Below are positions 1 to 7,646 of a DNA stretch of 52,744 nt, one piece after another. The position numbers and the translations under genes are program-made. The notes beneath the pieces were generated by a model. It did not search any database. It saw nothing but the letters and a program-made list of their open reading frames with translations, and had not been told where the DNA came from. Position 1 is the first letter of the stretch. The number at the start of each line of letters is the position of its first letter. The DNA is from Prevotella heparinolytica (GTDB lineage: Bacteria > Bacteroidota > Bacteroidia > Bacteroidales > Bacteroidaceae). The DNA lies in NCBI RefSeq assembly GCF_004342845.1, contig NZ_SLXB01000028.1, positions 1-52,744 of the forward strand, given 5' to 3'.

Positions 1-101
1 GAAAATCTATCATTTAGGTCTAAGTAATTGGCTATGAACAGCCTTATGAGTTATGAAATGCAGTAGGTAATGATTTAGCGACCTATCTTCAACAGTGATA
101 T

Positions 102-118
102 ACAACGCTTTGCATAAC
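102..118 (+). repeat. terminal inverted motif, left copy
   Basis: ACAACGCTTTGCATAAC here matches ACAATGTTTTGCATAGC on the minus strand at 52426-52442 in 14 of 17 positions. The two copies lie near opposite ends in inverted orientation. They could be integrase core- or arm-type sites. The function is inferred from position only. Confidence 0.35.
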
Positions 119-189
119 TCGAATAACCTATTGCAAAGATAAAGGTATATCGTGAGAAAAAAGAATTTTCTCCAAATTATTTTCACAGA

Positions 190-212
190 GCCGTCCGTTG
201 GGACGGCTTTTT
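190..212 (+). terminator. intrinsic terminator-like hairpin 1
   Basis: GCCGTCC (190-196) pairs with GGACGGC (201-207) across a GTTG tetraloop and is followed by five T residues. No T-run follows in the other direction, so it would stop plus-strand transcription entering from the left flank. Confidence 0.65.
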
Positions 213-243
213 GTTTTCAGTGTATTCCGTTTTATGATAAGAT

Positions 244-268
244 GCAGTCCTCGAAAACTGCGTTTTTT
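244..268 (+). terminator. intrinsic terminator-like hairpin 2
   Basis: GCAGT (244-248) pairs with ACTGC (257-261) across an 8-nt loop and is followed by G and six T residues. It lies 31 nt beyond the first hairpin in the same orientation, so the two act in series. Confidence 0.5.
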
Positions 269-626
269 GTTTTCGCCCCGCTTCTCCGTCTGCACATCCT
301 CCACTTATGCCCGTGTATTATGTCGGGATCGGTTGTTCGTTGTCAGCGGCAAAGGTAGTTCCGGGCTTCCACGGACAAAAAAGGTCGGGGCGGCAAGCCG
401 TTTAGACGACAATCTCCACACTTCCATTTCATTGCAGGTAGTATTCTCGCCATAAAACCTTGTTTGTCCTAAGCCCTACCTTTTTACGCCACTGAAACGA
501 AAACGACCGACCCGACGGAAAGACGCATAAAAAAAATGTCGGATATGCGAGAAGCAGGGAAAAAGAAAATGGAAACTCAACTCCCTCACCTCTAAAATCC
601 GCATAAAATCAAAAAAATCAGACAAG

Positions 627-836
627 ATGAAACTGAGATACAAAATATCAATTTGGGTGGTACTTGCACTCGCAGGCTCTCTCCTTTGTGGCGGAAGCGT
701 CTGGCTTTGGCTGGCATGGATATGTGTGGGAAAACTCCTCATTCGGCTACTCCTTACCATTGCTTTGGCAATCGCCGCATACATTTTGGCTTATGCCCTC
801 ATCATCGGGACAATACTTTGGATACTCATTTCTTAA
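627..836 (+). CDS. small hydrophobic membrane protein
   Basis: A 69-residue protein made almost wholly of two long hydrophobic stretches (about residues 8-34 and 37-66) with a basic N-terminus (MKLRYK), so probably two transmembrane helices with the N-terminus inside. It is the first gene of the plus-strand accessory operon and ends 12 nt before the next start. I do not recognise a family. Position suggests a helper of transfer or establishment, but nothing in the sequence proves this. Confidence 0.55.
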   Translation: MKLRYKISIWVVLALAGSLLCGGSVWLWLAWICVGKLLIRLLLTIALAIAAYILAYALIIGTILWILIS

Positions 837-848
837 ACAGACAGATAT

Positions 849-1067
849 ATGAAAAGAAGAAGCAAGACAATCGCACAGCAATGCAGATACTACGAAGTGG
901 ACAACATCTTCGAGTATATGGTATCGGTTTACCTCAACGGAAACATATCCACCTTTGGGGAACTATACAAGGAACTCTATCGGAAGGACAGAAAGGAATT
1001 TATACTCTATCTCTTTTCAGAAGTTGAACCTATTCATATCCAAGAAATCATTTTAGAAACCATCTAA
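849..1067 (+). CDS. hypothetical protein, accessory operon
   Basis: A 72-residue soluble protein (MKRRSKTIAQQC start) with a mixed charged and aromatic helical composition and no signal peptide. It sits between the small membrane protein and the PcfK-like gene, with 12-nt gaps on both sides, which supports translation as part of the same operon. No family is recognised. It may be a DNA- or partner-binding accessory protein, but that is speculation. Confidence 0.6.
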   Translation: MKRRSKTIAQQCRYYEVDNIFEYMVSVYLNGNISTFGELYKELYRKDRKEFILYLFSEVEPIHIQEIILETI

Positions 1068-1079
1068 CTATATAAGACA

Positions 1080-1496
1080 ATGAAAGGAACAGAACATTTC
1101 AAGGACGTTATCCAAAACTATTTGGAAACGAGAGCATCATACGATGAACTCTTTGCGGAGAGTTTCCGCAAAGAGAACAAGAGCATAGACGAGTGTATTA
1201 CCTACATCTTGACGGAAGTCCAAAGAATGGGGTGTGCAGGTCTGTCCGATGAGGAGGTATATTCCCTTGCCGTGCATTATTACGACGAGGATAACATCGA
1301 GGTGGGCAAGTACATCAACTGCCAAGTCGTGGTAAACCATACTATCGAACTCACGGAGGAGGAAAAAACGGAAGCAAGAAAAAAGGCTATCGAGCGATAC
1401 CAAGCAGAGGAATACCGCAAACTTACCGCCAAGAAACCCAAATTGGAGAAGCAGGTGGAACAGCAGATAGCACAACCCTCACTATTCGAGTTTTAA
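1080..1496 (+). CDS. PcfK-like protein
   Basis: A 138-residue acidic helical protein resembling the PcfK-like family, which in Bacteroidota mobile elements is regularly found next to PcfJ-like genes (here 2066-3340). Visible features are an N-terminal region MKGTEHFKDVIQNYLE, a central YDEDNIEVGKY segment, a lysine- and glutamate-rich helix around residues 95-128, and the C-terminal tail PSLFEF. The name comes from a Gram-positive conjugative plasmid region and the biochemical role is unknown. The tail resembles a sliding-clamp-binding peptide (Q..SLFEF), which is only a suggestion. Confidence 0.7.
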   Translation: MKGTEHFKDVIQNYLETRASYDELFAESFRKENKSIDECITYILTEVQRMGCAGLSDEEVYSLAVHYYDEDNIEVGKYINCQVVVNHTIELTEEEKTEARKKAIERYQAEEYRKLTAKKPKLEKQVEQQIAQPSLFEF

Positions 1497-1518
1497 CCCT
1501 CTAAACAACAAAAGAAAA

Positions 1519-2049
1519 ATGGAAGCAACGGATTTGAACGAAGCACGCATCTATGTAGGCACTTATGCCAAGTACAACAACGGCTCATTGCAGGGCGAAT
1601 GGGTGGAACTTTCGGACTTCTACGATTTGGACGGCTTTATGGAGCGTTGTGCCAGGATACACGAGGATGAGGAAGAACCCGAATATATGTTCCAAGCGTG
1701 GGAGGAAATCCCCGATGGTCTGATAGCCGAGAGCCATTTGGAGGAAACCTTCTTTGAACTTCGGGACGAGTTGGACAGACTGAACGACACGGAGAAAGAA
1801 GCCTTTTGGGTGTGGGCAGACGGCAACAGCTCTCAACTCACACAAGACGCTTACAGCCTTGTGAAGTCTTTCCAATCGGACTACATAGGAAGTTATGCAA
1901 GCAGGGAGGATTTTGCGGAGGAACTTGCAAAAATGGAGAATGAGTTATCCGATTTTGCACTGAATTACTTCGACTTCTCCAAATATGCCAATGACCTTTT
2001 CGATATGGACTTTTGGTACAAGGATGGTTATGTATTTCGCAATAACTGA
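1519..2049 (+). CDS. ardA: ArdA antirestriction protein
   Basis: A 176-residue, strongly acidic protein of ArdA type. ArdA proteins mimic the shape and charge of bent DNA and inhibit type I restriction enzymes, protecting incoming DNA after conjugation. Family features are the opening ARIYVGTYAKYNNGSLQGEWV, the FWVWADG-like centre, and the C-terminal ALNYFDFSKYANDLF segment with the conserved aromatic end. The length matches the family. Its place in an early accessory operon suits expression on entry into a new host. Identification is by recognisable sequence and the function is from family knowledge. Confidence 0.9.
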   Translation: MEATDLNEARIYVGTYAKYNNGSLQGEWVELSDFYDLDGFMERCARIHEDEEEPEYMFQAWEEIPDGLIAESHLEETFFELRDELDRLNDTEKEAFWVWADGNSSQLTQDAYSLVKSFQSDYIGSYASREDFAEELAKMENELSDFALNYFDFSKYANDLFDMDFWYKDGYVFRNN

Positions 2050-2065
2050 TTAAGGAGGACAGATT

Positions 2066-3340
2066 ATGAAACCGAGAAACAAGTTCGAGAAAGCAGTACT
2101 TGCCGAGAGCAAGCACCTGCGACCGATAACCAAGACACAGAGCAAATGGGCATTCCGTGAGTGTATAGACCATTTCGCCTACCGACTGCCCAAAGGTCGT
2201 ATCACGTGTATGGATTGTGGGTATAGTTGGACAATGGAGAACCCAACCGAACATTGCACTTGCCCTCATTGTAGAGCAAAGTTGCAAGTCCGAACGACTT
2301 TTGAACGTAAGATAAGGCAGAAGCAATACTTTACGATACTTACCGCTTGTGGAGAGTACCAAGTATTAAGAATGTTTCTTCTTTCTGTGGAAATGGAGAA
2401 AGGTTGCAAGGCATCATCATACACTATTGAAATCGGTCAGTATTGGTGGAACGCACAAGGACGAAAGACGACTGTTGCCGTTCAGAGAGTATTGGGCAGA
2501 TACATCGACACCTTTTCCTATTGCTCGCCTATGGCTGTGAGAAACGACAACGAAGCCTACCGCCATATATCGTACTCTCCGATATATCCGAAGTTCAAGG
2601 CAACGGAAGCACTCCGCAGGAATGGATTTAAGAATGATTTTCACGACATCGCACCAACTGTTCTCATTCCAGCCCTATTGTCCGACAGCCGTGCGGAAAC
2701 ATTGATTAAAGCAGGTAGAACCGAGCATCTGAAATACTTTCTTGACAATTCGAGGGCATTTGACGCTTGTTGGCAATCCTATAAAGTCGCCACTCGCAAC
2801 GGCTATGGCATAGAGGACATTTCAATATGGTGCGACTATGTGGATATGCTCCGCAGATTGGGCAAGGACATACACAGTCCGAAGTATGTTTGCCCCACCG
2901 ACCTGCATAGGGAACACGACCGCAGACAACACGAACTCCGCAGACAAAGGGAAAGGGAAGAAAAGGAGAAGAGACGCAAAAAGGCAATGGAGGACGAGAA
3001 ACGTTTTCACGAACTCAAATCAAAATTCTTCGGTATCCGTTTCACGGACGGCACAATCCAAGTCCACGTTTTGGAGAGTGTGCAGGAACATTTGGATGAG
3101 GGTGTGGCAATGCACCATTGTGTGTTCGACAATGCCTACTATCTTAAAGAGAACTCACTGATACTTTCGGCGACCATTGAGGGCAGACGGATAGAAACGA
3201 TTGAAGTTAGTTTGGACACACTCAAAGTCGTGCAAAGTCGTGGCGTGTGCAACAAGAACACGGAGTATCACGAGCAGATAGTGAGCCTTGTCAATGCCAA
3301 CCGCAAATTGATTAGGCAGAGAATGAGAGCGACAGCATAA
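2066..3340 (+). CDS. PcfJ-like protein
   Basis: A 424-residue protein of the PcfJ-like family. A zinc-ribbon-like pattern lies near residues 50-72 (CMDC, then CTCPHC), followed by a long helical middle. A highly charged coiled-coil-like stretch (about 285-313, rich in R/E/K) leads to a conserved C-terminal domain with the motif AMHHCVFDNAYYLKENSLIL and a final GVCNKNTEYHEQIV. It follows ardA by 16 nt and shares the module with the PcfK-like gene. The molecular role is not established. Linkage to conjugative elements suggests a DNA-processing or establishment function. Confidence 0.8.
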   Translation: MKPRNKFEKAVLAESKHLRPITKTQSKWAFRECIDHFAYRLPKGRITCMDCGYSWTMENPTEHCTCPHCRAKLQVRTTFERKIRQKQYFTILTACGEYQVLRMFLLSVEMEKGCKASSYTIEIGQYWWNAQGRKTTVAVQRVLGRYIDTFSYCSPMAVRNDNEAYRHISYSPIYPKFKATEALRRNGFKNDFHDIAPTVLIPALLSDSRAETLIKAGRTEHLKYFLDNSRAFDACWQSYKVATRNGYGIEDISIWCDYVDMLRRLGKDIHSPKYVCPTDLHREHDRRQHELRRQREREEKEKRRKKAMEDEKRFHELKSKFFGIRFTDGTIQVHVLESVQEHLDEGVAMHHCVFDNAYYLKENSLILSATIEGRRIETIEVSLDTLKVVQSRGVCNKNTEYHEQIVSLVNANRKLIRQRMRATA

Positions 3341-3366
3341 GCAACAATCACCAAAACATCACAGAT

Positions 3367-3621
3367 ATGAAAGCAGAAATAGAAAGTATCGTATGCAACT
3401 GGGCGGACGAGATACCCTATATCCTTGTAAGGATAGTCAATGCCATTACCTTATCCGCCAATGAGGAGGAACTAAGGGCTGCCGTCAAGCGGATAGCCGA
3501 AGAAACGGAACTTGACAAGTTCTTTGCATACGGCTATGGCGCACACCATTTTTGGCTTACCCATCGCAGGTTATCCAATGGAGAGCCAAAAGAACACAGA
3601 TTACTAATTGCTGAATTTTGA
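3367..3621 (+). CDS. hypothetical protein, accessory operon
   Basis: An 84-residue protein (MKAEIESIVCNWADEIPYI) rich in helix-forming residues, with an aromatic C-terminal half (YGYGAHHFWLTHRR). No signal peptide or membrane segment. It lies 26 nt after the PcfJ-like gene and 4 nt before the next start, so it is cotranscribed. No family is recognised. Confidence 0.6.
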   Translation: MKAEIESIVCNWADEIPYILVRIVNAITLSANEEELRAAVKRIAEETELDKFFAYGYGAHHFWLTHRRLSNGEPKEHRLLIAEF

Positions 3622-3625
3622 GAAT

Positions 3626-3856
3626 ATGAAGAAGAGAGTTTACAGAGTACGGACGCGGTACATTTTCGAGGGAGTTTTTGAGGTGGTTGCCGAGAGCAGA
3701 GAAGAAGCACGACAAAAGGTCATTCAGGATTGCGGAATGGTGATGGGTGGAAACATTCACAGCACCCTGCCCGATGAGGAAATCAATTGGGCTTTCTCCA
3801 CGCACCCCGAAGTAATTACGAGACGGATAACCGTTCAAGAAGAACTGGCGAAGTAA
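3626..3856 (+). CDS. DpnD/PcfM-like small protein
   Basis: A 76-residue protein resembling the DpnD/PcfM family: a basic start MKKRVYRVRTRY, a beta-hairpin-like EGVFEVVAESREEARQKV segment, and a short tail. The ATG at 3626 is preferred over an upstream TTG at 3608 because the family motif starts there and it falls 4 nt after the previous stop. Last gene of the accessory operon, directly followed by a strong hairpin. The function of the family is unknown. Together with PcfK- and PcfJ-like genes it forms a recurrent set. Confidence 0.7.
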   Translation: MKKRVYRVRTRYIFEGVFEVVAESREEARQKVIQDCGMVMGGNIHSTLPDEEINWAFSTHPEVITRRITVQEELAK

Positions 3857-3890
3857 AGCGGTCGGCAGATTTGCCGACCGCTCCTTTCTT
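3857..3890 (+). terminator. terminator of the accessory operon
   Basis: AGCGGTCGGCA (3857-3867) pairs perfectly with TGCCGACCGCT (3872-3882) across a 4-nt loop and is followed by CCTTTCTTT. It begins immediately after the stop codon of the DpnD/PcfM-like gene. Confidence 0.8.
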
Positions 3891-3947
3891 TCGTGAGCTT
3901 CGGGCGGACAAAGAAAGGAGCAAAGAAACCCCAATAAAAAACACCTC

Positions 3948-3986
3948 GTTACTTTTGACGGTGAGTTGAGACGGCTCAAAAGTAAC
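3948..3986. repeat. inverted repeat between convergent genes
   Basis: GTTACTTTTGA (3948-3958) and TCAAAAGTAAC (3976-3986) form an 11-bp perfect inverted repeat with a 17-nt spacer between the accessory operon and the convergent SEFIR gene. No T-run follows on either strand. It could be a factor-dependent terminator or an extragenic repeat. Confidence 0.45.
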
Positions 3987-4007
3987 AAAAAGCCCCAATT
4001 AGGGTTA

Positions 4008-5111
4008 TTATATTAATGCTCGTATTAGGCGATTTATCTCTTCATCAAATGGATGGTTTACAAAATCAAATCCTTTTCGTGCGATTAAAAAATCAGGGCA
4101 ACATTCCTCAAAAGTTCCAGATAATAAAATCGGTATAAACTTTGTCGTATCTTGATTTTGGTAAATAGCTCGTGAAATAACTCGACCTTCATGGGCCACT
4201 CCACCAGTTGAAAGTTCTGCCTTTTCTTTATACTTGGGAGTGAGAAATACAAGACATTTTGTACAATCTCTTATTTCTTTGTTCATGAAACGAACGAGAT
4301 CTGCTCCATAAGGAACATCCTCATCTATACGCACTTCGATATTCGCATTTTTCAAATGTTTAGCGATTCTTTGTACTTCCTCTTTGTTTTCATCCCATGC
4401 ATAAGATATAAATACTATCATAGGAATAACTCTTAACTCACCTTTTTCCTCTTGAGGTTTACTAATCTTTTCTACATTGTCAAATAAGGTCGTTTCTACG
4501 CAAACATCAGACCTCTTGTTGTTTATCGAAATGTTTATCTTCTCGGATAATTTACTTATAAATATTTTAACATCCTCATCTGAGAGTAAGGAAAAAAGTT
4601 CTCGATACCATACCACTCTTGAAGTCGAGACTCCTTCTTTTTTCCTATACTCTATATACTCAGAATACGAAGGATATGCACCTTGTATAAAAGGTTTTAT
4701 GGTATTATAATAATCGGGACCATTTACATAGAAGAAAGCCTCTTCTTCTTTCCCAATAAACCTCCATAATTCATTGAATATAAAATCCTTCCCTTTTTGT
4801 TCTATTTCTCTTAAGTACATCAAATCTCCTAATGAAATAGATAGTTCCAGCGGAAAGTCTCCATTTATATGGTCATATCCCTTTTGAGAAAGCATAATAA
4901 AATCTTGAGACGAGTTACTAAAATGCAAATAATCATTGGATAGCAATAAATTCAACACAACGTACAGGTTATTCATTTCTGACCTATTCCTGACATAGTC
5001 TTTTTCTGCTTTGAAACTAATGGTTCTAAGAAACAATCCTTGACCAACATTCATACCAGCAAAGAATGATAAAATGAAATCCTTGTACTTATTTATTTTT
5101 AATTCATTCAT
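4008..5111 (-). CDS. SEFIR (TIR-like) domain protein, probable defence
   Basis: A 367-residue protein. The C-terminal third (about 229-345) is a SEFIR domain: the opening strand and box 1 VFISYAWD (233-240), RIDEDVPYGADLV (261-273), LVFLTPKYKEKAE (287-299), GGVAHEGRVI (303-312) and FIPILLSG (325-332). The N-terminal 230 residues match nothing I can name. Residues 48-84 read like a winged helix (LNLLLSNDYLHF, then QKGYDHING). Bacterial SEFIR/TIR proteins are known in antiphage defence, several acting through NAD+ depletion. Here that is inference. The gene is visibly richer in A+T than its neighbours and stands alone between two operons, suggesting separate acquisition as cargo. It has its own -7 box. 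Confidence 0.8.
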   Translation of the reverse strand: MNELKINKYKDFILSFFAGMNVGQGLFLRTISFKAEKDYVRNRSEMNNLYVVLNLLLSNDYLHFSNSSQDFIMLSQKGYDHINGDFPLELSISLGDLMYLREIEQKGKDFIFNELWRFIGKEEEAFFYVNGPDYYNTIKPFIQGAYPSYSEYIEYRKKEGVSTSRVVWYRELFSLLSDEDVKIFISKLSEKINISINNKRSDVCVETTLFDNVEKISKPQEEKGELRVIPMIVFISYAWDENKEEVQRIAKHLKNANIEVRIDEDVPYGADLVRFMNKEIRDCTKCLVFLTPKYKEKAELSTGGVAHEGRVISRAIYQNQDTTKFIPILLSGTFEECCPDFLIARKGFDFVNHPFDEEINRLIRALI

Positions 5112-5127
5112 AATAATTTGTTTTCTG

Positions 5128-5135
5128 CAAAGTTA
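5128..5135 (-). promoter_or_regulatory. -7 box for the SEFIR gene
   Basis: On the minus strand TAACTTTG matches the Bacteroidota -7 consensus TAnnTTTG, 17 nt before the ATG, implying a very short leader. No clear TTG -33 element was found at the usual distance. Confidence 0.55.
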
Positions 5136-5174
5136 CTCATTCATAACGAGAAAGTCGAATAAAATGGCAGGAAA

Positions 5175-5212
5175 ACTCCTCTTGCGGCATTTTTATGCTC
5201 CGCAAGAGGAGT
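5175..5212 (-). terminator. terminator of the tra operon
   Basis: ACTCCTCTTGCGG (5175-5187) and CCGCAAGAGGAGT (5200-5212) form a 13-bp perfect stem with a 12-nt loop, 9 nt past the lysozyme stop. On the minus strand it is followed by TTTTCC. It probably ends the long transfer operon and insulates the SEFIR gene. Confidence 0.75.
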
Positions 5213-5221
5213 ATTTGATAA

Positions 5222-5737
5222 TCAGGGTATATAAAACAAGGCAAACTCCACTTTTCGTCGTTTGACAAGACCTCTGAGAACTTTGCCCTTGTATCGACAG
5301 AAAGAGACAAATTCGCAATAGAAATTCCTGTTGCCAGACTCTATCTTCCGCAGCAATCGGCTCTTGGGATGTTTGCCGTATCCCAGTAATCTGCCTGCTC
5401 CTATGTTGTAGGACAGAACGGCAAGCAGCAGGGCATCCTTTCCGTAGTCCTTGAACATCATCAGACGCTTCATCAGGTCTACACGGAGCAGAGAGTCCGC
5501 CTGCCGTTCCGTCATTGCTGCCGTGAAGTGTTCACAGGGCAGAAGCCGATGTCCATAGCCTACATAGGGATAATCCTTCCAAGAATGTAAGCCCTCGAAG
5601 TGTTTGATGCAGACAACGGCACGCTCGAACGGCGGTAGTGAAAAGAGAGCCTTTCCGCCCTCCTGAGCGGAAAGGCGGAAGCAGGATAGGCAAACAAGGC
5701 AGAACGATAAAACGAGAAGTTTACTTCTTGTCCCCAT
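5222..5737 (-). CDS. GH24 phage-type lysozyme
   Basis: A cell-wall muramidase of the phage lysozyme (glycoside hydrolase 24) type: the catalytic region reads KHFEGLHSWKDYPYVGYGH, with the likely acid Glu at residue 48 of the chosen protein. The start at 5737 (MGTRSKLL) gives 171 residues with a clear signal peptide ending near LSAQ; a longer frame exists but adds an unlikely arginine-rich extension. It overlaps traQ by 17 nt and is the last gene of the operon. Such lysozymes open the peptidoglycan so that the type IV channel can assemble in the periplasm. Confidence 0.85.
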   Translation of the reverse strand: MGTRSKLLVLSFCLVCLSCFRLSAQEGGKALFSLPPFERAVVCIKHFEGLHSWKDYPYVGYGHRLLPCEHFTAAMTERQADSLLRVDLMKRLMMFKDYGKDALLLAVLSYNIGAGRLLGYGKHPKSRLLRKIESGNRNFYCEFVSFCRYKGKVLRGLVKRRKVEFALFYIP

Positions 5738-6182
5738 TCGTTTTCTCCTTTTCCTCGTCCTTTTGACTGTTGAACTCAAACGAGAGTTTTTCCGTCTGTC
5801 CGAAATTGTCCTCCACATACACATCTATCGTCTGCTGGTCAGAGGAAGCAGAGGTGTAGTATAGCCTGAACACCTCTTTTGTAAGCGGGTAACGGTCATT
5901 GGGCTTGAAGACCGTGCCGTCGTCCATCTTCAGCCGTCCCTTTCCATCAGGCTGAAAGTACCTGATGGTATAGCGGGTGTCGGCAAAGTTGCCCTCCCTT
6001 TTCAATGTACAGCGTATCTCCGCCGTCTGTCCCTTGACGATGTGCTTCTGCACCGGCATCGTCTCTACCGTGAACGGGTACGCCTGCTGAATATCCAGCT
6101 CGTGATCACAAGCAGATAGACAAAACCCCGCGAGGGCAAGCACCCCCATTACCCAAATCGTATTCAATATTTTCTTTTTCAT
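5721..6182 (-). CDS. traQ: conjugative transposon protein TraQ (DUF3872)
   Basis: A 153-residue probable lipoprotein: hydrophobic signal followed by LSAC, with Cys25 as the lipidated residue, then DHELDIQQAYPF and a beta-rich domain with an FQPDGKG turn and an acidic-basic tail. This matches the TraQ/DUF3872 family of Bacteroidota conjugative transposons. It lies between traP (24-nt gap) and the lysozyme (overlap). The precise role in the mating apparatus is not known. Envelope location is supported by the lipobox. Confidence 0.88.
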   Translation of the reverse strand: MKKKILNTIWVMGVLALAGFCLSACDHELDIQQAYPFTVETMPVQKHIVKGQTAEIRCTLKREGNFADTRYTIRYFQPDGKGRLKMDDGTVFKPNDRYPLTKEVFRLYYTSASSDQQTIDVYVEDNFGQTEKLSFEFNSQKDEEKEKTNGDKK

Positions 6183-6206
6183 TGTTCATTATCGTTTTGT
6201 TGTTCG

Positions 6207-7046
6207 TTATACATTGTTCCCTACATTCTTGGAAAGCAGAAACTCATTCAAATCCTTGTGGTCGGCATACAGGGAGGAACGGTCGATGACCCTCTCTCCG
6301 AAACAGTCGTGTAGTCTCTGAAAAGTCCTTCTCCCTGCATCGTCATTGTCGAGGAAGCATTCTATCCTTTCATAGACCTGCAAGGCTTTCACCGCCTTCT
6401 CCACGTTGGAAACGGAATTAAGGACAAGCCAGTCCGAAGCGATGATACCTAATTGCATAGCAGAGAGATAATCCATAAAGCCCTCAAAGACGGAACAGAC
6501 GTCCGAGCCGTTGCGCTTCAGTGAAATGTCTTTGGGCGGTATGCAACCCTTGAAGATACGGTTGCGCAACTCCAGTCCTTCACTCATATTACGGAAGCCG
6601 ATGGCATAGTACCGCTTGCCCCGTACACGATACCTCACCTCCTCGCAGTTGGGGATGGCAACGTGGGCATTGATTCCTCGTTCTTCCAGATAACCCAGCA
6701 GTCTGGTATCCTGCAACGGTCGCACCCAAATATCATTGAAGACGGGTTCTTTCTCTTCATTCCTTTGTGGATGTTCTATTATGGGAAGCGGATAAGCTCC
6801 GTTCCGTGCAATGAATGCCGCCCGCAGGAGGAAATCCTCGCTTCCGATAAACTCTCCTGCCAAGTCAAAGATGTCTCCGCCTTTGCCAATGCCAAAGTCG
6901 AACCATACGTTTCTATTTATATCAAGCTTGAAGGAGGGTCTCCGCTCCATGCGGTACGGAGCGGAATACCACAAAACTTTTCCTCTCTGTTTGCTCGGAT
7001 GAATCCCCATTGCGTTCAGGAAGTCCGCAATCGAAATTGCTCTCAT
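6207..7046 (-). CDS. traP: TraP, toprim primase-like protein
   Basis: A DNA primase-like protein with a CHC2-type fold followed by a TOPRIM domain, presumably priming the transferred strand in the recipient. The CHC2-like part reads APYRMERRPSFKL, then WFDFGIGKGGDIFDLAG, but the zinc-binding Cys/His residues of classical CHC2 are absent. TOPRIM acids are VFEGFMDYLS (Glu188) and FLDNDDAGR (Asp233, 235, 236). I chose the ATG at 7046 (MRAISIADF) because GGAGG lies 8 nt upstream. An alternative ATG at 7061 overlaps the traO stop. Product 279 residues. Confidence 0.82.
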   Translation of the reverse strand: MRAISIADFLNAMGIHPSKQRGKVLWYSAPYRMERRPSFKLDINRNVWFDFGIGKGGDIFDLAGEFIGSEDFLLRAAFIARNGAYPLPIIEHPQRNEEKEPVFNDIWVRPLQDTRLLGYLEERGINAHVAIPNCEEVRYRVRGKRYYAIGFRNMSEGLELRNRIFKGCIPPKDISLKRNGSDVCSVFEGFMDYLSAMQLGIIASDWLVLNSVSNVEKAVKALQVYERIECFLDNDDAGRRTFQRLHDCFGERVIDRSSLYADHKDLNEFLLSKNVGNNV

Positions 7047-7060
7047 CTTATCCACCTCCA

Positions 7061-7645
7061 TCAGTCCAGCATAATTTTCAGTCCGACACCACATTGGGTA
7101 TGAAAACGCCCCGTAGAGCCTCCCCACAAACAACGCTCCCTGCCATAGAGCAGCAGTATAAGGCGGTCATTCAGATAGGTCTCCACCTGTAGGGTGATTG
7201 CCCCACCATAGATAAAGCCGTCTTTATTGCGTATCGTAGAGCCATCGAACAGCAGTTTCTTTCCACCATTGACCGTCTCATAGCCTGCCAAGGCGGAAAT
7301 ACCCGCTGACAGGAAAAAGGTCTTACTTCCATCGGAAAGCACGCCAAAGAAGAAACCTCCCTCTCCCGTGAATTGCTCCATCGGAATACGGCTTTCGCGA
7401 TAGGGATGGTATTTGCGGAGATATTCTACTCCGAAACTCCATTGGTGTCCGCCTTTCGTATAGGTGGCAAGCGAAGCCCCGAACGAATAGCCCGTTTCAT
7501 TCTTTGAAGAGGGAGAATAAAAACCATCCGCCATACCTGCGGTCAGGCATATACCTTTCATCTTGGGCAGACAACGCTGGGCGTGCGCCTGCCCTGCAAA
7601 GAGGGCAAGCGACACGACAAACAGGAAAAACAAAGACTTTCTCAT
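7061..7645 (-). CDS. traO: conjugative transposon protein TraO
   Basis: A 194-residue secreted or outer-membrane protein with a signal peptide ending at AHAQ (residue 23) and a glycine- and aromatic-rich beta pattern (GYSFGASLATYTKGG, YGGAITLQVETYLNDRLILLLYGRER) typical of TraO in these elements. It is 1 nt from traN and abuts traP. TraO is a conserved component of the Bacteroidota mating apparatus; its exact function is undetermined. A small beta-barrel is an inference from the alternating pattern. Confidence 0.88.
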   Translation of the reverse strand: MRKSLFFLFVVSLALFAGQAHAQRCLPKMKGICLTAGMADGFYSPSSKNETGYSFGASLATYTKGGHQWSFGVEYLRKYHPYRESRIPMEQFTGEGGFFFGVLSDGSKTFFLSAGISALAGYETVNGGKKLLFDGSTIRNKDGFIYGGAITLQVETYLNDRLILLLYGRERCLWGGSTGRFHTQCGVGLKIMLD

Positions 7646-7646
7646 A

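Larger units (their letters stand above)
1..626. other. left end of the element, no convincing gene
   Basis: No credible coding sequence was seen: the short open frames here lack family features and overlap hairpins. The stretch holds two terminator-like hairpins on the plus strand (190-212 and 244-268), a -7-like box on the minus strand (CAAAGGTA at 350-357, read as TACCTTTG) that would fire outward, and at 102-118 a sequence nearly repeated in inverted orientation beside the integrase. These fit the non-coding end of an integrated element. The exact junction with host DNA cannot be placed because the window starts here. Confidence 0.5.

Noticed and set aside
152..784. Short open frames at the left end, both strands
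   Set aside because: They overlap terminators and each other, have unlikely composition and no family features.
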